A stretch of 42,732 bases of DNA from assembly GCA_025352145.1 (NCBI GenBank), contig JANXTY010000066.1, forward strand, positions 1-42,732, in the 5' to 3' direction. This stretch comes from Oxalobacteraceae bacterium (lineage in GTDB: Bacteria; Pseudomonadota; Gammaproteobacteria; Burkholderiales; Burkholderiaceae_D). Positions within the stretch are counted from its first letter, which is position 1. Each line of letters begins with the position of its first letter. The notes under the pieces are model-generated. The model made no database searches and had not been told where the DNA came from. It worked only from the letters and a program-made list of their open reading frames with translations. Below, piece by piece: positions 9,816 to 19,251 of the stretch. A program made the position numbers and the translations under genes.

Positions 9816-11231
9816 ATGGCAATGACAGCCGCAGAAGTTTTGAAGATGGCGAAAGACAACGAAGTTAAATTCGTTGATTTCCGCTTTGCCGATACACGTG
9901 GTAAAGAACAGCACGTTACTGTGCCAGTTTCCCATTTTGATATGGATAAATTTGAGTCGGGTCATGCTTTTGACGGCTCTTCCATCGCTGGGTGGAAAGG
10001 TATCGAAGCATCCGACATGTTGTTGATGCCGGATCCTAATACTGCCAACATTGACCCGTTCATGGAAGAAACTACGTTGTTCATGCAGTGTGATGTCATT
10101 GAGCCATCCGATGGAAAAGGCTATGACCGTGATCCACGTTCGATAGCCAAGCGTGCTGAAGCCTACCTGAAGGCATCCGGCTTGGGCGATGCTGCTTACT
10201 TCGGTCCAGAGCCAGAATTCTTTATTTTCGACGGCGTGCGTTGGAAAATCGACATGTCCGGCAGTTTTGTGAAGATCGATTCAGACGAAGCTTCTTGGTC
10301 TACAGATGCGAAAACAGAGGGTGGTAATAGTGGGCATCGTCCGACTGTTAAAGGCGGCTATTTCCCCGTTCCCCCAGTAGATAGTTTCCAGGACATGCGC
10401 TCTGAAATGTGTCTGATTTTGGAAGCCCTCGGCATCCCCGTGGAAGTACACCACCACGAAGTTGCGGGTGCGGGTCAAAATGAAATCGGTACGAAATTCT
10501 CGACACTGGTGCAGCGCGCTGACTGGACACAAAATTTGAAATACGTGGTATGGAATGTAGCCCACACCTACGGTAAAACAGCGACCTTCATGCCGAAGCC
10601 TATCGTAGGCGACAACGGCTCCGGTATGCACGTTCATCAATCCGTTTGGAAAGATGGCAAAAACCTTTTCGCAGGCGATGGCTATGCAGGTCTGTCAGAG
10701 TTCGCGCTGTATTATATCGGCGGTATCATCAAGCACGCCCGCGCCTTGAATGCCATCACCAACCCAGGCACCAACTCTTACAAGCGTTTGGTTCCAGGTT
10801 ATGAAGCGCCGGTCAAATTAGCCTATTCTTCCCGTAATCGTTCTGCCTCGATCCGTATTCCACACGTGCCAAACCCTAAGGGGCGCCGTATCGAAACACG
10901 TTTTCCCGATCCTTTGGCTAACCCATATCTGTGCTTCTCCGCTTTGCTGATGGCAGGTCTGGATGGCGTGCAGAATAAGATTCATCCAGGCGAAGCAGCA
11001 TCGAAAGATTTGTATCATTTGCCGCCGGAAGAAGATGCATTGATCCCTACCGTATGTTCTTCTCTCGATCAAGCACTTGAGCACCTGGATAAAGACCGCG
11101 AATTCTTGACCCGTGGCGGCGTATTCAGCGATAGCATGCTCGATGCCTATATCGAATTGAAAATGCAAGAAGTTCAACGCTTCCGCATGACAACCCATCC
11201 GGTTGAATTTGATATGTACTACTCACTGTAA
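9816..11231 (+). CDS. glnA: glutamine synthetase type I
   Basis: GlnA makes glutamine from glutamate, ammonia and ATP and forms a cytoplasmic dodecamer. The 471-residue protein has the type I signatures [47 protein letters not shown] (ATP site), [10 protein letters not shown] and [11 protein letters not shown]. The adenylylation tyrosine sits in [10 protein letters not shown] near residue 400, so control by GlnE-type adenylylation is expected. CAGGAGA lies eight bases upstream of the ATG. A sigma-54 promoter precedes the gene and a terminator follows it. Confidence 0.98.
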   Translation: MAMTAAEVLKMAKDNEVKFVDFRFADTRGKEQHVTVPVSHFDMDKFESGHAFDGSSIAGWKGIEASDMLLMPDPNTANIDPFMEETTLFMQCDVIEPSDGKGYDRDPRSIAKRAEAYLKASGLGDAAYFGPEPEFFIFDGVRWKIDMSGSFVKIDSDEASWSTDAKTEGGNSGHRPTVKGGYFPVPPVDSFQDMRSEMCLILEALGIPVEVHHHEVAGAGQNEIGTKFSTLVQRADWTQNLKYVVWNVAHTYGKTATFMPKPIVGDNGSGMHVHQSVWKDGKNLFAGDGYAGLSEFALYYIGGIIKHARALNAITNPGTNSYKRLVPGYEAPVKLAYSSRNRSASIRIPHVPNPKGRRIETRFPDPLANPYLCFSALLMAGLDGVQNKIHPGEAASKDLYHLPPEEDALIPTVCSSLDQALEHLDKDREFLTRGGVFSDSMLDAYIELKMQEVQRFRMTTHPVEFDMYYSL

Positions 11232-11261
11232 TCGTATTTATCGTTTGTTCTATACAAAAAG

Positions 11262-11295
11262 GTGGGGAAAGCGCAGTGCTTTCTCCACTTTTTTT
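11262..11295 (+). terminator. terminator after glnA
   Basis: GTGGGGAAAGC and GCTTTCTCCAC form an imperfect stem with G-T pairs, followed by a run of T at 11288-11295. It is 30 bases after the glnA stop and separates glnA from the next gene. Confidence 0.8.
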
Positions 11296-11404
11296 CTTGG
11301 CTCTGTCAAACCATCCCATCATTGAAAAATGCGGAATGTTTGTACTGCATCGATACTTGTCATAAACTGGTCAACATATAACCATCACCCGCTAAAGAAG
11401 GTTT

Positions 11405-11902
11405 ATGAAACCACAACTCTTAATAACCATTTTTCTAGCTGTATCGGTGCAGATGATCTGTGTTCACGCCGAAACACAAAACGAGGTGTATCTGTGCGTC
11501 AACGATCAGGGGCATAAGGAATATAAAAATACTGGAGGCACTAAAGGATGCAAGAAAGTCGAGCTTCCGGGTATTACGACTATTCCAGCGCCACCCAAGA
11601 GATCGCCTGAGTCAAGCGCTTCTGCAAAATCAGCAACGCCCTCTGATTTCCCCAAGGTGGATGGCGGCACCCAAAAAGCAAGAGACAGTGATCGTAGACA
11701 GATTTTGCAGGACGAGTTGAAAACGGAAGAGCAAAAATTGGCGAATTTGAAGAAAGATTTTAATAATGGGGAGCCGGAACGACATGGCGACGAAAAGAAT
11801 TTCGTTAAATATCAAGAGCGCATTGACCAGATGAAAGAAGATGTCAGCCGTGCAGAAAAGAATGTCGAAGCTTTAAAGCGTGAGTTAGGTAATTCCAAAT
11901 AG
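11405..11902 (+). CDS. secreted DUF4124-like protein with C-terminal coiled coil
   Basis: The 165-residue product starts with a signal peptide (hydrophobic ITIFLAVSVQM, predicted cleavage after VHA, near residue 22). The mature part opens with EVYLCVNDQGHKEYKN, which resembles the short DUF4124 domain found in many betaproteobacterial periplasmic proteins. A Pro/Ser-rich linker follows, then a charged Glu/Lys-rich helix from about residue 97 to the end that is likely a coiled coil. Two cysteines near residues 31 and 49 could form a disulphide. AAGAAGG lies upstream of the ATG. The role is unknown, and its place between glnA and ntrB may be only positional. Confidence 0.75.
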   Translation: MKPQLLITIFLAVSVQMICVHAETQNEVYLCVNDQGHKEYKNTGGTKGCKKVELPGITTIPAPPKRSPESSASAKSATPSDFPKVDGGTQKARDSDRRQILQDELKTEEQKLANLKKDFNNGEPERHGDEKNFVKYQERIDQMKEDVSRAEKNVEALKRELGNSK

Positions 11903-11946
11903 GGCGTCTCTTTGTTGCGATAGGGTATCGATAGTAAAACTTAATT

Positions 11947-11980
11947 AAAGGTCGCGATTACTCTACGTAATGCGACCTTT
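11947..11980. terminator. strong hairpin between the secreted protein gene and glnL
   Basis: AAAGGTCGC pairs with GCGACCTTT and, after one unpaired base, ATTAC pairs with GTAAT around loop TCTAC. The stem is nearly symmetric with A/T flanks on both sides but only a short T run, so it may terminate in either direction or attenuate. Confidence 0.6.
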
Positions 11981-12081
11981 ATACATTCTATGTGGATGAT
12001 TGGGGACAAGTAACATTCTTATCGTTTGTGTAGTTCCATTGATATTTCTGTATAACTCAACCCTTATTTCTTGGATTTCAG

Positions 12082-13146
12082 GTGAAAACATCTTCAACAT
12101 CTCTGGCTGGTTTGGACTTGCTGGCATCCGCAGTGGTGATTCTCAATGTGGAGGGAGAGATCGTCTACGCCAACGCCGCCACAGAAAATTTGCTTGAATG
12201 CTCCATCAAGACATTAAGTAACCAAAAATTAAGCGCGCTTTTTTTAAATGGTGAGGAGTTAGAAACCGTTTTTAAACAGGCGCTAGCGCGTCAGTTCGCT
12301 GACAAACGCCAGGATTTAGCCTTAGAGCGTGCGGGTCGTGAGCCTCTGCATGTGCATAGTATCGTGACTGCGCTTGAATCTGCTGATACTCCGGTGTTAA
12401 TTGAATTTCGTGAGAACGTCCAACAACTCAAGCTTGATCGTGAAGAACGTATTTTGGACCAAAGCCAGGCCAATAAAGAACTCATTCGCAATCTTGCCCA
12501 TGAAATTAAAAATCCCTTAGGAGGTATTCGAGGGGCAGCACAATTGTTGGAATTCGAGTTGCCCCAAAAAGAGTTGCGTGAATATACGCAAGTCATCATT
12601 AAGGAGGCAGATCGCTTGCAAACTTTGGTGGACCGTCTGCTCGCACCCCATCGCAAGCCGCATATTGTGGGGGATGTCAATATTCATGAGGTTTGTGAAC
12701 GAGTGCGTAGTTTGGTTATGGCGGAGTTTCCTATCGGCTTAAGCATTAATCGCAACTACGATTTATCGATTCCCGAGTTTCGTGGAGACCAGGAGCAATT
12801 AATTCAAGCCGTATTAAATATCGTCCACAATGCCGCCAATGCTTTGCGCGAGCAAATTTTAGCGGGGGAGGCAGAGATCACCATCACCACCCGAGTTGCC
12901 CGCCAAGTCACGCTTGCCAAGGTTCGCTATCGCCTGGCATTAGACTTGCATATCATCGACAACGGGCCCGGGATTCCAAGTGATATTCGTGACCGCATAT
13001 TTTATCCGCTGGTATCTGGACGAGATGGGGGTAGCGGTTTGGGGCTGACGTTGGCACAAACTTTCGTGCAGCAACACATGGGTGTGATTGAGTGTGAAAG
13101 TCGGCCAGGATGTACGGATTTCAGGATTTTAATTCCATTGCCATAA
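12082..13146 (+). CDS. glnL: nitrogen sensor histidine kinase NtrB
   Basis: NtrB phosphorylates or, with PII, dephosphorylates NtrC according to nitrogen status. The 354-residue protein is cytoplasmic, with no membrane segment. A PAS domain lies at about residues 8-110 (ILNVEGEIVYANAA). The phospho-acceptor is His140 in NLAHEIKNPLGGIRGAA, as is typical of NtrB. The N box is NIVHNAANAL and the G boxes are DNGPGIP and GSGLGLTLAQ. The start is GTG at 12082, with a weak ribosome site. It lies 34 bases before glnG and probably shares its transcript. Confidence 0.93.
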   Translation: MKTSSTSLAGLDLLASAVVILNVEGEIVYANAATENLLECSIKTLSNQKLSALFLNGEELETVFKQALARQFADKRQDLALERAGREPLHVHSIVTALESADTPVLIEFRENVQQLKLDREERILDQSQANKELIRNLAHEIKNPLGGIRGAAQLLEFELPQKELREYTQVIIKEADRLQTLVDRLLAPHRKPHIVGDVNIHEVCERVRSLVMAEFPIGLSINRNYDLSIPEFRGDQEQLIQAVLNIVHNAANALREQILAGEAEITITTRVARQVTLAKVRYRLALDLHIIDNGPGIPSDIRDRIFYPLVSGRDGGSGLGLTLAQTFVQQHMGVIECESRPGCTDFRILIPLP

Positions 13147-13180
13147 TCCATCATGGCATCTTCATCATGCGACACATTGA

Positions 13181-14722
13181 ATGAAAAATATGAAGCCAAT
13201 TTGGATTGTTGATGACGACGAATCGATACGTTGGGTGTTGGAAAAAGCCCTGGCGCGGGAGAACCTGATCACCAAAAGTTTTTCCAATGCACGCGACGCG
13301 ATAACGGCGTTGCTGAGTGAATCACCACAAGTTTTGATCTCCGATATTCGCATGCCCGGTGCGTCAGGTCTGGAGCTATTGCAGGCAGTCAAAGCTAACC
13401 ATCCTGGATTACCTGTCATCATTATGACGGCATTCTCCGACCTAGAGTCTGCGGTTTCTGCATTTCAGGGGGGGGCATTTGAATACCTTGCAAAGCCGTT
13501 CGACGTGGCTAAGGCAATTGAGTTAATCCGGCGCGCACTGGAAGAAAGCCTACGGGAAGTTAACGTTGAACCCGCTGCGGGAGAAACCCCTGAAATCCTC
13601 GGACAAGCCCCTGCTATGCAAGACGTATTTCGTGCCATCGGCCGTTTATCCCAATCGAACGTCACAGTGCTGATCACGGGCGAATCAGGCAGCGGCAAAG
13701 AATTAGTAGCGCGTGCGTTGCACAAACACAGCCCACGTACTGCGCAGCCTTTTATTGCACTCAATACGGCAGCCATCCCGAAAGATTTACTGGAGTCGGA
13801 ACTGTTCGGTCATGAACGCGGTGCATTCACGGGTGCGCAGACCACCCGTCGCGGGCGTTTTGAACAAGCTGAAAATGGCACGTTGTTTCTGGACGAAATC
13901 GGCGATATGCCATTCGACTTGCAGACCCGGTTATTGCGCGTGCTTTCTGATGGTCATTTCTACCGTGTCGGGGGGCATCAGCCACTGAAAGCAAATGTAC
14001 GAATTATCGCCGCTACCCATCAGAATCTAGAACAACGCGTCAAAGAAGGCTTGTTTCGCGAAGATTTGTACCATCGCTTGAACGTGATTCGCTTGCGCTT
14101 GCCCAGTTTGAGGGAGCGACGTGAGGATATCCCTATTTTGGCGCGTTTCTTTTTGGTGCAAAGCGCAAAACAACTGGGGGTGGAGGCCAAGCGCTTATCC
14201 GAACATGCGCTTCAATTTTTGAGTGGGCTGGATTTGCCTGGTAATGTGCGTCAATTGGAAAATCTGTGTAACTGGATTACGGTGATGGCACCAGGTCAAA
14301 CGGTAGAGGTCAAGGATTTGCCGCAGGAGTTGGTTCACGGGAAAGATGCTTCACCATTAGCAATGTCGGAGTCTTTATCTTCTAATGGCGGGACAATGCG
14401 GAGCGACGATATTTCTCGCTTGCCGTTTATATCCAGCCCTAATAAATCTTTGAATGGTACTCCTGCATTTTTTGCGGCAAACACCGTGACTGGCACCAGT
14501 TGGACAGAACTGTTGGAAGTGGCCGCTGCCGCTATGCTGAACAATGGTCAGTCGGAAGTGATGGATGCATTGGGCCGTCAATTTGAATCTTCTTTGATTA
14601 GAACCGCGCTTAAACATACCCACGGACGTAAAAACGATGCGGCTGTTCGTCTTGGCATCGGCCGCAACACAATCACTCGAAAAATCCAAGATTTAGGAAT
14701 TGATGGAGCCAAAGATGATTAA
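13181..14722 (+). CDS. glnG: nitrogen regulator NtrC, sigma-54 activator
   Basis: NtrC, phosphorylated by NtrB, activates sigma-54 promoters such as that of glnA. It has three domains. The receiver holds acidic DDD at about 11-13, phospho-acceptor Asp55 (SDIRMPG) and Lys105. The AAA+ domain holds Walker A GESGSGKE at 167-174, the sigma-54-contacting GAFTGA loop at 214-219 and the FLDEIGDMP block. The C-terminal Fis-type helix-turn-helix contains [17 protein letters not shown]. At 513 residues it is longer than the usual 470 or so. The extra length is a Ser/Asn-rich linker at about 385-440 between the AAA+ and DNA-binding parts. An alternative start three codons later (ATG 13190) is possible. 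Confidence 0.95.
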   Translation: MKNMKPIWIVDDDESIRWVLEKALARENLITKSFSNARDAITALLSESPQVLISDIRMPGASGLELLQAVKANHPGLPVIIMTAFSDLESAVSAFQGGAFEYLAKPFDVAKAIELIRRALEESLREVNVEPAAGETPEILGQAPAMQDVFRAIGRLSQSNVTVLITGESGSGKELVARALHKHSPRTAQPFIALNTAAIPKDLLESELFGHERGAFTGAQTTRRGRFEQAENGTLFLDEIGDMPFDLQTRLLRVLSDGHFYRVGGHQPLKANVRIIAATHQNLEQRVKEGLFREDLYHRLNVIRLRLPSLRERREDIPILARFFLVQSAKQLGVEAKRLSEHALQFLSGLDLPGNVRQLENLCNWITVMAPGQTVEVKDLPQELVHGKDASPLAMSESLSSNGGTMRSDDISRLPFISSPNKSLNGTPAFFAANTVTGTSWTELLEVAAAAMLNNGQSEVMDALGRQFESSLIRTALKHTHGRKNDAAVRLGIGRNTITRKIQDLGIDGAKDD

Positions 14723-14809
14723 GAGGAGAACTCCCGTAAGTGGATACAGGTAGGGTATGCCTTGAACTTGAACCCAAGTAGCGGCCTCACATTGCACCAC
14801 AGGATCTTC

Positions 14810-16456
14810 TTAATGATGTTCTTTTTTCTCGCCCGAGATTATGCTCAGTGCGACGGCTTCAGCAATTCTGATGCCATCGACTGCAGCAGAAAGAATCCCC
14901 CCCGCATAACCAGCCCCTTCACCTGCAGGAAATAACCCGTGTACATTCAAGCTTTGTAAATCGTCATCGTTGCGTTTAATACGAATTGGCGAAGAAGTAC
15001 GCGTCTCCACGCCCGTCAACACGGCATCGGGTAAATTGAACCCCTTGATTTGGTGATCAAAAGCGGGAATTGCCTCACGCATTGCCTCAATTGCATAGTT
15101 AGGCAAAGCAGAATCAAGATTGCATAATTTGACGCCCGGCTTGTAAGAAGGAATCACTGCGCCCAAGCTGGTTGATGCGCGACCTGCGATAAAATCGCCG
15201 ACCAGTTGGCCAGGCGCATTGTAATCGCGCCCCCCTAATTCAAACGCATGCTCTTCCAATGTTCGCTGAAAAGCGATGCCTGCCAAGGGGTGTCCTGGAT
15301 AATCCGCAGGTGTAATGCCAACCACAATGGCGCTATTAGCATTGCGCTCATTACGAGAATATTGACTCATGCCATTGGTGACTACGCGCCCGGCTTCTGA
15401 GGTTGCTGCAACCACAGTACCCCCTGGACACATGCAAAAACTATAAACCGATCGTCCATTGGCACTATGGTGTACCAATTTATAATCGGCAGCACCTAAG
15501 AGGGGATTGCCCGCCGATGAACCGAAGCGACATCGGTCGATCAATGACTGCGGATGTTCGATACGAAAGCCGATGGAAAAAGGTTTGGCTTCGACATATA
15601 CACCGCGCTCAAACAGCATCTGAAAAGTATCGCGTGCGCTATGACCAATTGCCAGTACGATGTGATCGGTACGAATTCGCTCGCCTCCCGCCAACACGAC
15701 TGCTCGTACTTGGCCTTCACCTTTATTGTCTCTGCTGCCTGCTTCAATCTCAAGGTCTTCCACTTTGCTTTCAAAACGAAATTCACCACCCAGCGACTCG
15801 ATGGTAGCGCGCATTTCCTCGACCATTTTCACCAGTCGGAAAGTACCGATATGCGGCTTGCTGACGTACATGATCTCCGGGGGGGCACCCGCTTTAACAA
15901 ATTCGGTTAGCACCTTGCGGCCATAATGTTTGGGGTCTTTAATCTGACTGTATAGTTTGCCATCTGAAAAAGTCCCTGCGCCACCCTCACCGAATTGCAC
16001 ATTTGATTCTGGATGCAACTCGCGTTTACGCCACAGACCGAAAGTGTCTTTGGTGCGTTCGCGCACAGCCTTGCCGCGCTCAAGAATAATTGGCCGAAAA
16101 CCCATTTGTGCCAAAATCAGCCCGGCAAAAATGCCGCATGGCCCCGTGCCTACTACCACAGGTCGCAATGCGTCTGCATGCGATGCCCGGGCTACAAAAT
16201 GATAATCTGTATTCGGCGTCGCTAATACATTGGCATGTTTCCCCAGGCGCGTGAGTATCCTCTCATCATCGGTAGTCGAGACATCCAGGGAATAGATGAG
16301 TACGATTGCTGATTTTTTTCGGGCGTCATAGCTTCTGCGAAACACCGTCCAGCTGATCAACGCACCCTCAGTGATACCGAGACGCTCCAGGATCGCAGTT
16401 TTAATGTCTGCTTCCAGATGCTCCAGAGGCAGCTTAATTTCGTTCAATCGCAACAT
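14810..16456 (-). CDS. FAD-dependent oxidoreductase, uncharacterised
   Basis: A 548-residue flavoprotein. An N-terminal domain of about 85 residues (LRLNEIKLPLEH...) precedes the dinucleotide-binding fold with VVGTGPCGIFAGLILAQMG and the following acidic end of strand 2 (LERG). Further blocks are FGEGGAGTFSDGKLYSQIKD, VLAIGHSARDTF and, near the C-terminus, GLFPAGEGAGYAGGILSAAVDG. This layout fits the widespread 'NAD(P)/FAD-dependent protein' family of unknown substrate. The start is put at ATG 16456 (MLRLNEIKL), where conservation begins, and the frame remains open to 16513. The gene is convergent with glnG. Specific function is not known. Confidence 0.85.
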   Translation of the reverse strand: MLRLNEIKLPLEHLEADIKTAILERLGITEGALISWTVFRRSYDARKKSAIVLIYSLDVSTTDDERILTRLGKHANVLATPNTDYHFVARASHADALRPVVVGTGPCGIFAGLILAQMGFRPIILERGKAVRERTKDTFGLWRKRELHPESNVQFGEGGAGTFSDGKLYSQIKDPKHYGRKVLTEFVKAGAPPEIMYVSKPHIGTFRLVKMVEEMRATIESLGGEFRFESKVEDLEIEAGSRDNKGEGQVRAVVLAGGERIRTDHIVLAIGHSARDTFQMLFERGVYVEAKPFSIGFRIEHPQSLIDRCRFGSSAGNPLLGAADYKLVHHSANGRSVYSFCMCPGGTVVAATSEAGRVVTNGMSQYSRNERNANSAIVVGITPADYPGHPLAGIAFQRTLEEHAFELGGRDYNAPGQLVGDFIAGRASTSLGAVIPSYKPGVKLCNLDSALPNYAIEAMREAIPAFDHQIKGFNLPDAVLTGVETRTSSPIRIKRNDDDLQSLNVHGLFPAGEGAGYAGGILSAAVDGIRIAEAVALSIISGEKKEHH

Positions 16457-16817
16457 AATGTATTCAGGAAAAATCTGGTGATAAAGAAACGGATGAAATA
16501 GCCAAGGGCACAAGTAAAAATAGGTTCAGGAACGTGGATGTAGGTAGTTGATCTGGGCGCTATTTTACCTCTCCGAATTTAAAGGGGAATGAAAGTTCGG
16601 TAGTTTAGGGTGGGCGGTGCGCAATTGATACTTGCAATGTATTTTATCTTTGCGCAGGCATGAATCCATGTTCCCAAGCAGAGGGGCTATAATTCGTTTC
16701 GGTAAAATAAGGCAAAACATAACGCGAATCGGCTTGTGGCGATGTTCGCAAAGCAAAGTAAGTATCGGTATCATCACGATTGATGTGAAATATCAAATTC
16801 ATTTTCTAAGGATAAAA
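16457..16817. other. intergenic region, divergent promoters expected
   Basis: About 360 bases between two divergent genes. A TATAAT lies at 16688-16693 on the plus strand without a convincing -35. No RNA gene, repeat or small coding frame could be supported. Confidence 0.4.
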
Positions 16818-18203
16818 ATGGTTGAGCTACGGCTAAAAGCAGCGGCACTGAGAGTATCGGCGATTTGTTGTGCTGCTGCACTGGTAGGTTTACTAGTAGG
16901 ATGTGGCGGAAAAAATGATGCTGCCAGCACGACTGCCACAACGACTGCAGGGCCAAATTCTGTCGGCGGGATCGTCAGCGGGATGGATGCAGGTACCAGC
17001 ATGGTGTTAAGAAATCTTGGTGTAGAGGATCTGACAATTAGCGCCAATGGGAGCTTTACCTTTGCAACTAAATTAGCCGATTTGGCGGCTTACAACGTGA
17101 TTATTATCACCAATCCTGCCAAGAAAGTTTGCTCCTTGGGATCTGCGAGTGGAACGATACCGGCGGCAACCAACGTAACCACAATCCAAACCCTCTGTTA
17201 CCCCTCTTCCATGACAGTGAGCACATTGGCTGGCTCGTTAAGCGTGTATGGTTCAGCCGATGGAACAGGTACGGCGGCCACATTCAACACACCTATTGAT
17301 GCTGCGGTAGACACTGCCGGTAACGTTTATATCGTAGAACGTATTAACAACACCATCCGTAAAGTCACGCCTGCTGGCGTGGTGTCTACGTTTGCAGGAA
17401 CTGCAGGCGCACTCGGTACGGTAGATGGTGTTGGAACAGCGGCGCGCTTTAATGCGCCCACTGGCATTGCAATGGGCGGGGACGGCAATATTTATGTGGC
17501 CGACACCGGTAATAACACGATCCGCAGGGTGACTCCCGCTGGAGTGGTCTCTACCATTGCAGGCACCGCCGGTACTGTCGGATCAGCCGATGGCGTTGGC
17601 GCTGCCGCACTTTTTTTTAATCCCGCCCGTATTGCAGTAGACGCCAGCAGCAATCTCTATGTGACTGATCGCGGCAACAGCACGATACGCAAGATCACCC
17701 CTTCTCGCATCGTCACCACATTGGCCGGCACGCCTGGCATGTTTGGTTCCGCCGATGGTACTGGCTCGGCCGCCAGCTTCTTTTTCCCCATTGGCGTAGC
17801 TGCAGATACTTCAGGTAATGTGTATGTCGGCGATGGAACGAATACCATCCGAAAAATTACCCAGTCTGGTGTCGTAAGTACCCTAGCAGGAACATCCGGG
17901 GTAACGGGTGCCGCCGATGGTACGGGAGCTTTAGCAAGCTTTAACAACATCGGTGGTATTGCGGTGGATGTGAGCGGTAATATTTTTGTCGCGGATCAGG
18001 GTAACAATCTGATTCGGAAGGTAACGCCGAGTGGTGTGGTGACGCTGTTTTCAGGAATATGGGGCCGGGCTGATTCCGCCGATGGGAGTGATGGCACAGC
18101 CGGATACAGGACTCCCACCAGCGTCGCTGTCGATGGCAAAACTGGAAATATGTACGTTACCGACTATACAAGTTCATTGATACGCAAAATTACGCTGAAA
18201 TAA
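16818..18203 (+). CDS. NHL-repeat beta-propeller lipoprotein
   Basis: A predicted outer-surface or periplasmic lipoprotein of 461 residues. A signal peptide ends in lipobox LVGC with the lipidated cysteine at residue 29. After a Thr/Ala-rich spacer and a small beta domain, five to six repeats of about 55 residues follow. Each carries a variant of STLAGTxGxxGSADGxGxxAxF, then IAVDxxGNxYVAD and NxTIRKVTPxGVV, the NHL pattern. Such repeats fold into a propeller. The start is ATG 16818 with AAGGA upstream. The frame is open further upstream, but that part lacks a signal peptide. Ligand and role are unknown. Confidence 0.85.
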   Translation: MVELRLKAAALRVSAICCAAALVGLLVGCGGKNDAASTTATTTAGPNSVGGIVSGMDAGTSMVLRNLGVEDLTISANGSFTFATKLADLAAYNVIIITNPAKKVCSLGSASGTIPAATNVTTIQTLCYPSSMTVSTLAGSLSVYGSADGTGTAATFNTPIDAAVDTAGNVYIVERINNTIRKVTPAGVVSTFAGTAGALGTVDGVGTAARFNAPTGIAMGGDGNIYVADTGNNTIRRVTPAGVVSTIAGTAGTVGSADGVGAAALFFNPARIAVDASSNLYVTDRGNSTIRKITPSRIVTTLAGTPGMFGSADGTGSAASFFFPIGVAADTSGNVYVGDGTNTIRKITQSGVVSTLAGTSGVTGAADGTGALASFNNIGGIAVDVSGNIFVADQGNNLIRKVTPSGVVTLFSGIWGRADSADGSDGTAGYRTPTSVAVDGKTGNMYVTDYTSSLIRKITLK

Positions 18204-18332
18204 ACCGATTGCTGGGAAGTGACATCGGCTGATTTCTTAGTGCAGCTGTAAAAACCAGAGGAAGATAGTCGATGAAATTTCGATAGAACAAAAGATGATT
18301 AACGAGGACGTCGGGTATTGCCCTAGTTGGTT

Positions 18333-18902
18333 ATGAATGTTTTTACGAAGAGCCAAACTGCGGGGGATGCGCTTAGCGCGTCCGGTAAGCTGAATTTGCG
18401 CATTGTAGGTTTTGCGCAACAGGACATTGTTTCTATTGAGCAGATTGTGCAGGCAATCGATATTTTGCCGAGCTTCCATCTGGAAGGCTTGAGGGAAATC
18501 ATTTATGCACCACAGTCGCTTTCGATGAATCCTGCCGAGCTTTACGGAGTGCGACCTCATGGGCGTCGAAAAGGGGAATTTAGGCAAAAAGAGCGAAGAA
18601 TCATTTTTTTTGATTTTGATCTACCTAGTTTGTTTTATCAAATTCTTTACCATGAGATCGGGCATTTTGTATTTTTCCTTGCGATCAACAGTCGTGTTAA
18701 AAAGTCCTGGGTGACAGAGATTTACCCTCAGTCTGAATGTATTTCTGAGTATGGCACTGTCAATGCAAGCGAAGATTTTGCGGAGACCTATGCCTGTTTT
18801 GTTCGTGATCCGGGTAGACTTAAACAGATTCCCAGAAAGTATGCCTTCATGCGCGATTGCGTTTTTTCTGGGCGGCCTGAAACTTTGAAGGAGAAGAACT
18901 AA
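18333..18902 (+). CDS. small HEXXH zinc metallopeptidase-like protein
   Basis: I do not recognise the family. The 189-residue protein has HEIGH at residues 107-111, followed about 35 residues later by ASEDFAETYACF (145-156). That arrangement matches gluzincin metallopeptidases, in which the two histidines and a downstream glutamate bind zinc, and resembles the SEDFAExFA block of several toxin-like and surface peptidases. No signal peptide is seen, so it is probably cytoplasmic unless exported by another route. The start is ATG 18333. A TTG six bases earlier is also in frame. It is a single gene, downstream of the NHL lipoprotein and upstream of the flagellar region, with no obvious partner. 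Confidence 0.6.
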   Translation: MNVFTKSQTAGDALSASGKLNLRIVGFAQQDIVSIEQIVQAIDILPSFHLEGLREIIYAPQSLSMNPAELYGVRPHGRRKGEFRQKERRIIFFDFDLPSLFYQILYHEIGHFVFFLAINSRVKKSWVTEIYPQSECISEYGTVNASEDFAETYACFVRDPGRLKQIPRKYAFMRDCVFSGRPETLKEKN

Positions 18903-19251
18903 TGTTTTGTTCTATAGGGTTAGGACTCGTTTGAAAGGGATTTTATTTCTCATATGATAAAATTTCACAAAATTATTAAACGTTTAGCGGTAGGTAAGCA
19001 TCGACATTTTTTGATGGCAGGCCCATTACGTTTTTTTGCTGTTCGGTTTGGGCCTACTATTGGTAGCCTCTTCGATTGATCACGCTGCAAACTCTCCTCC
19101 CCCTCGAGAGCATGTATTGCCCACTTTCCCCACCAGAGCGGCATAGTAGAGAAGCACTTTGACTTGCTGTTAATTTCGTGACGCGAGGCATGAGACAAGG
19201 TACCCGAACGTGCGCATTGTAGAATCCTGAACCATTACCTTATTTAAAAAA
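18903..19251. other. intergenic region without a supported gene
   Basis: About 350 bases with a stretch of higher GC from roughly 19080 to 19230. A 77-codon minus-strand frame (18965-19198) is open but has no recognisable domain and no ribosome site. The region may be remnant or regulatory. Nothing firm can be assigned. Confidence 0.35.

Noticed and set aside
17220-18200. Tandem repeats as a CRISPR array or satellite
   Set aside because: The repeats are codon-based blades of an NHL propeller with continuous reading frame.
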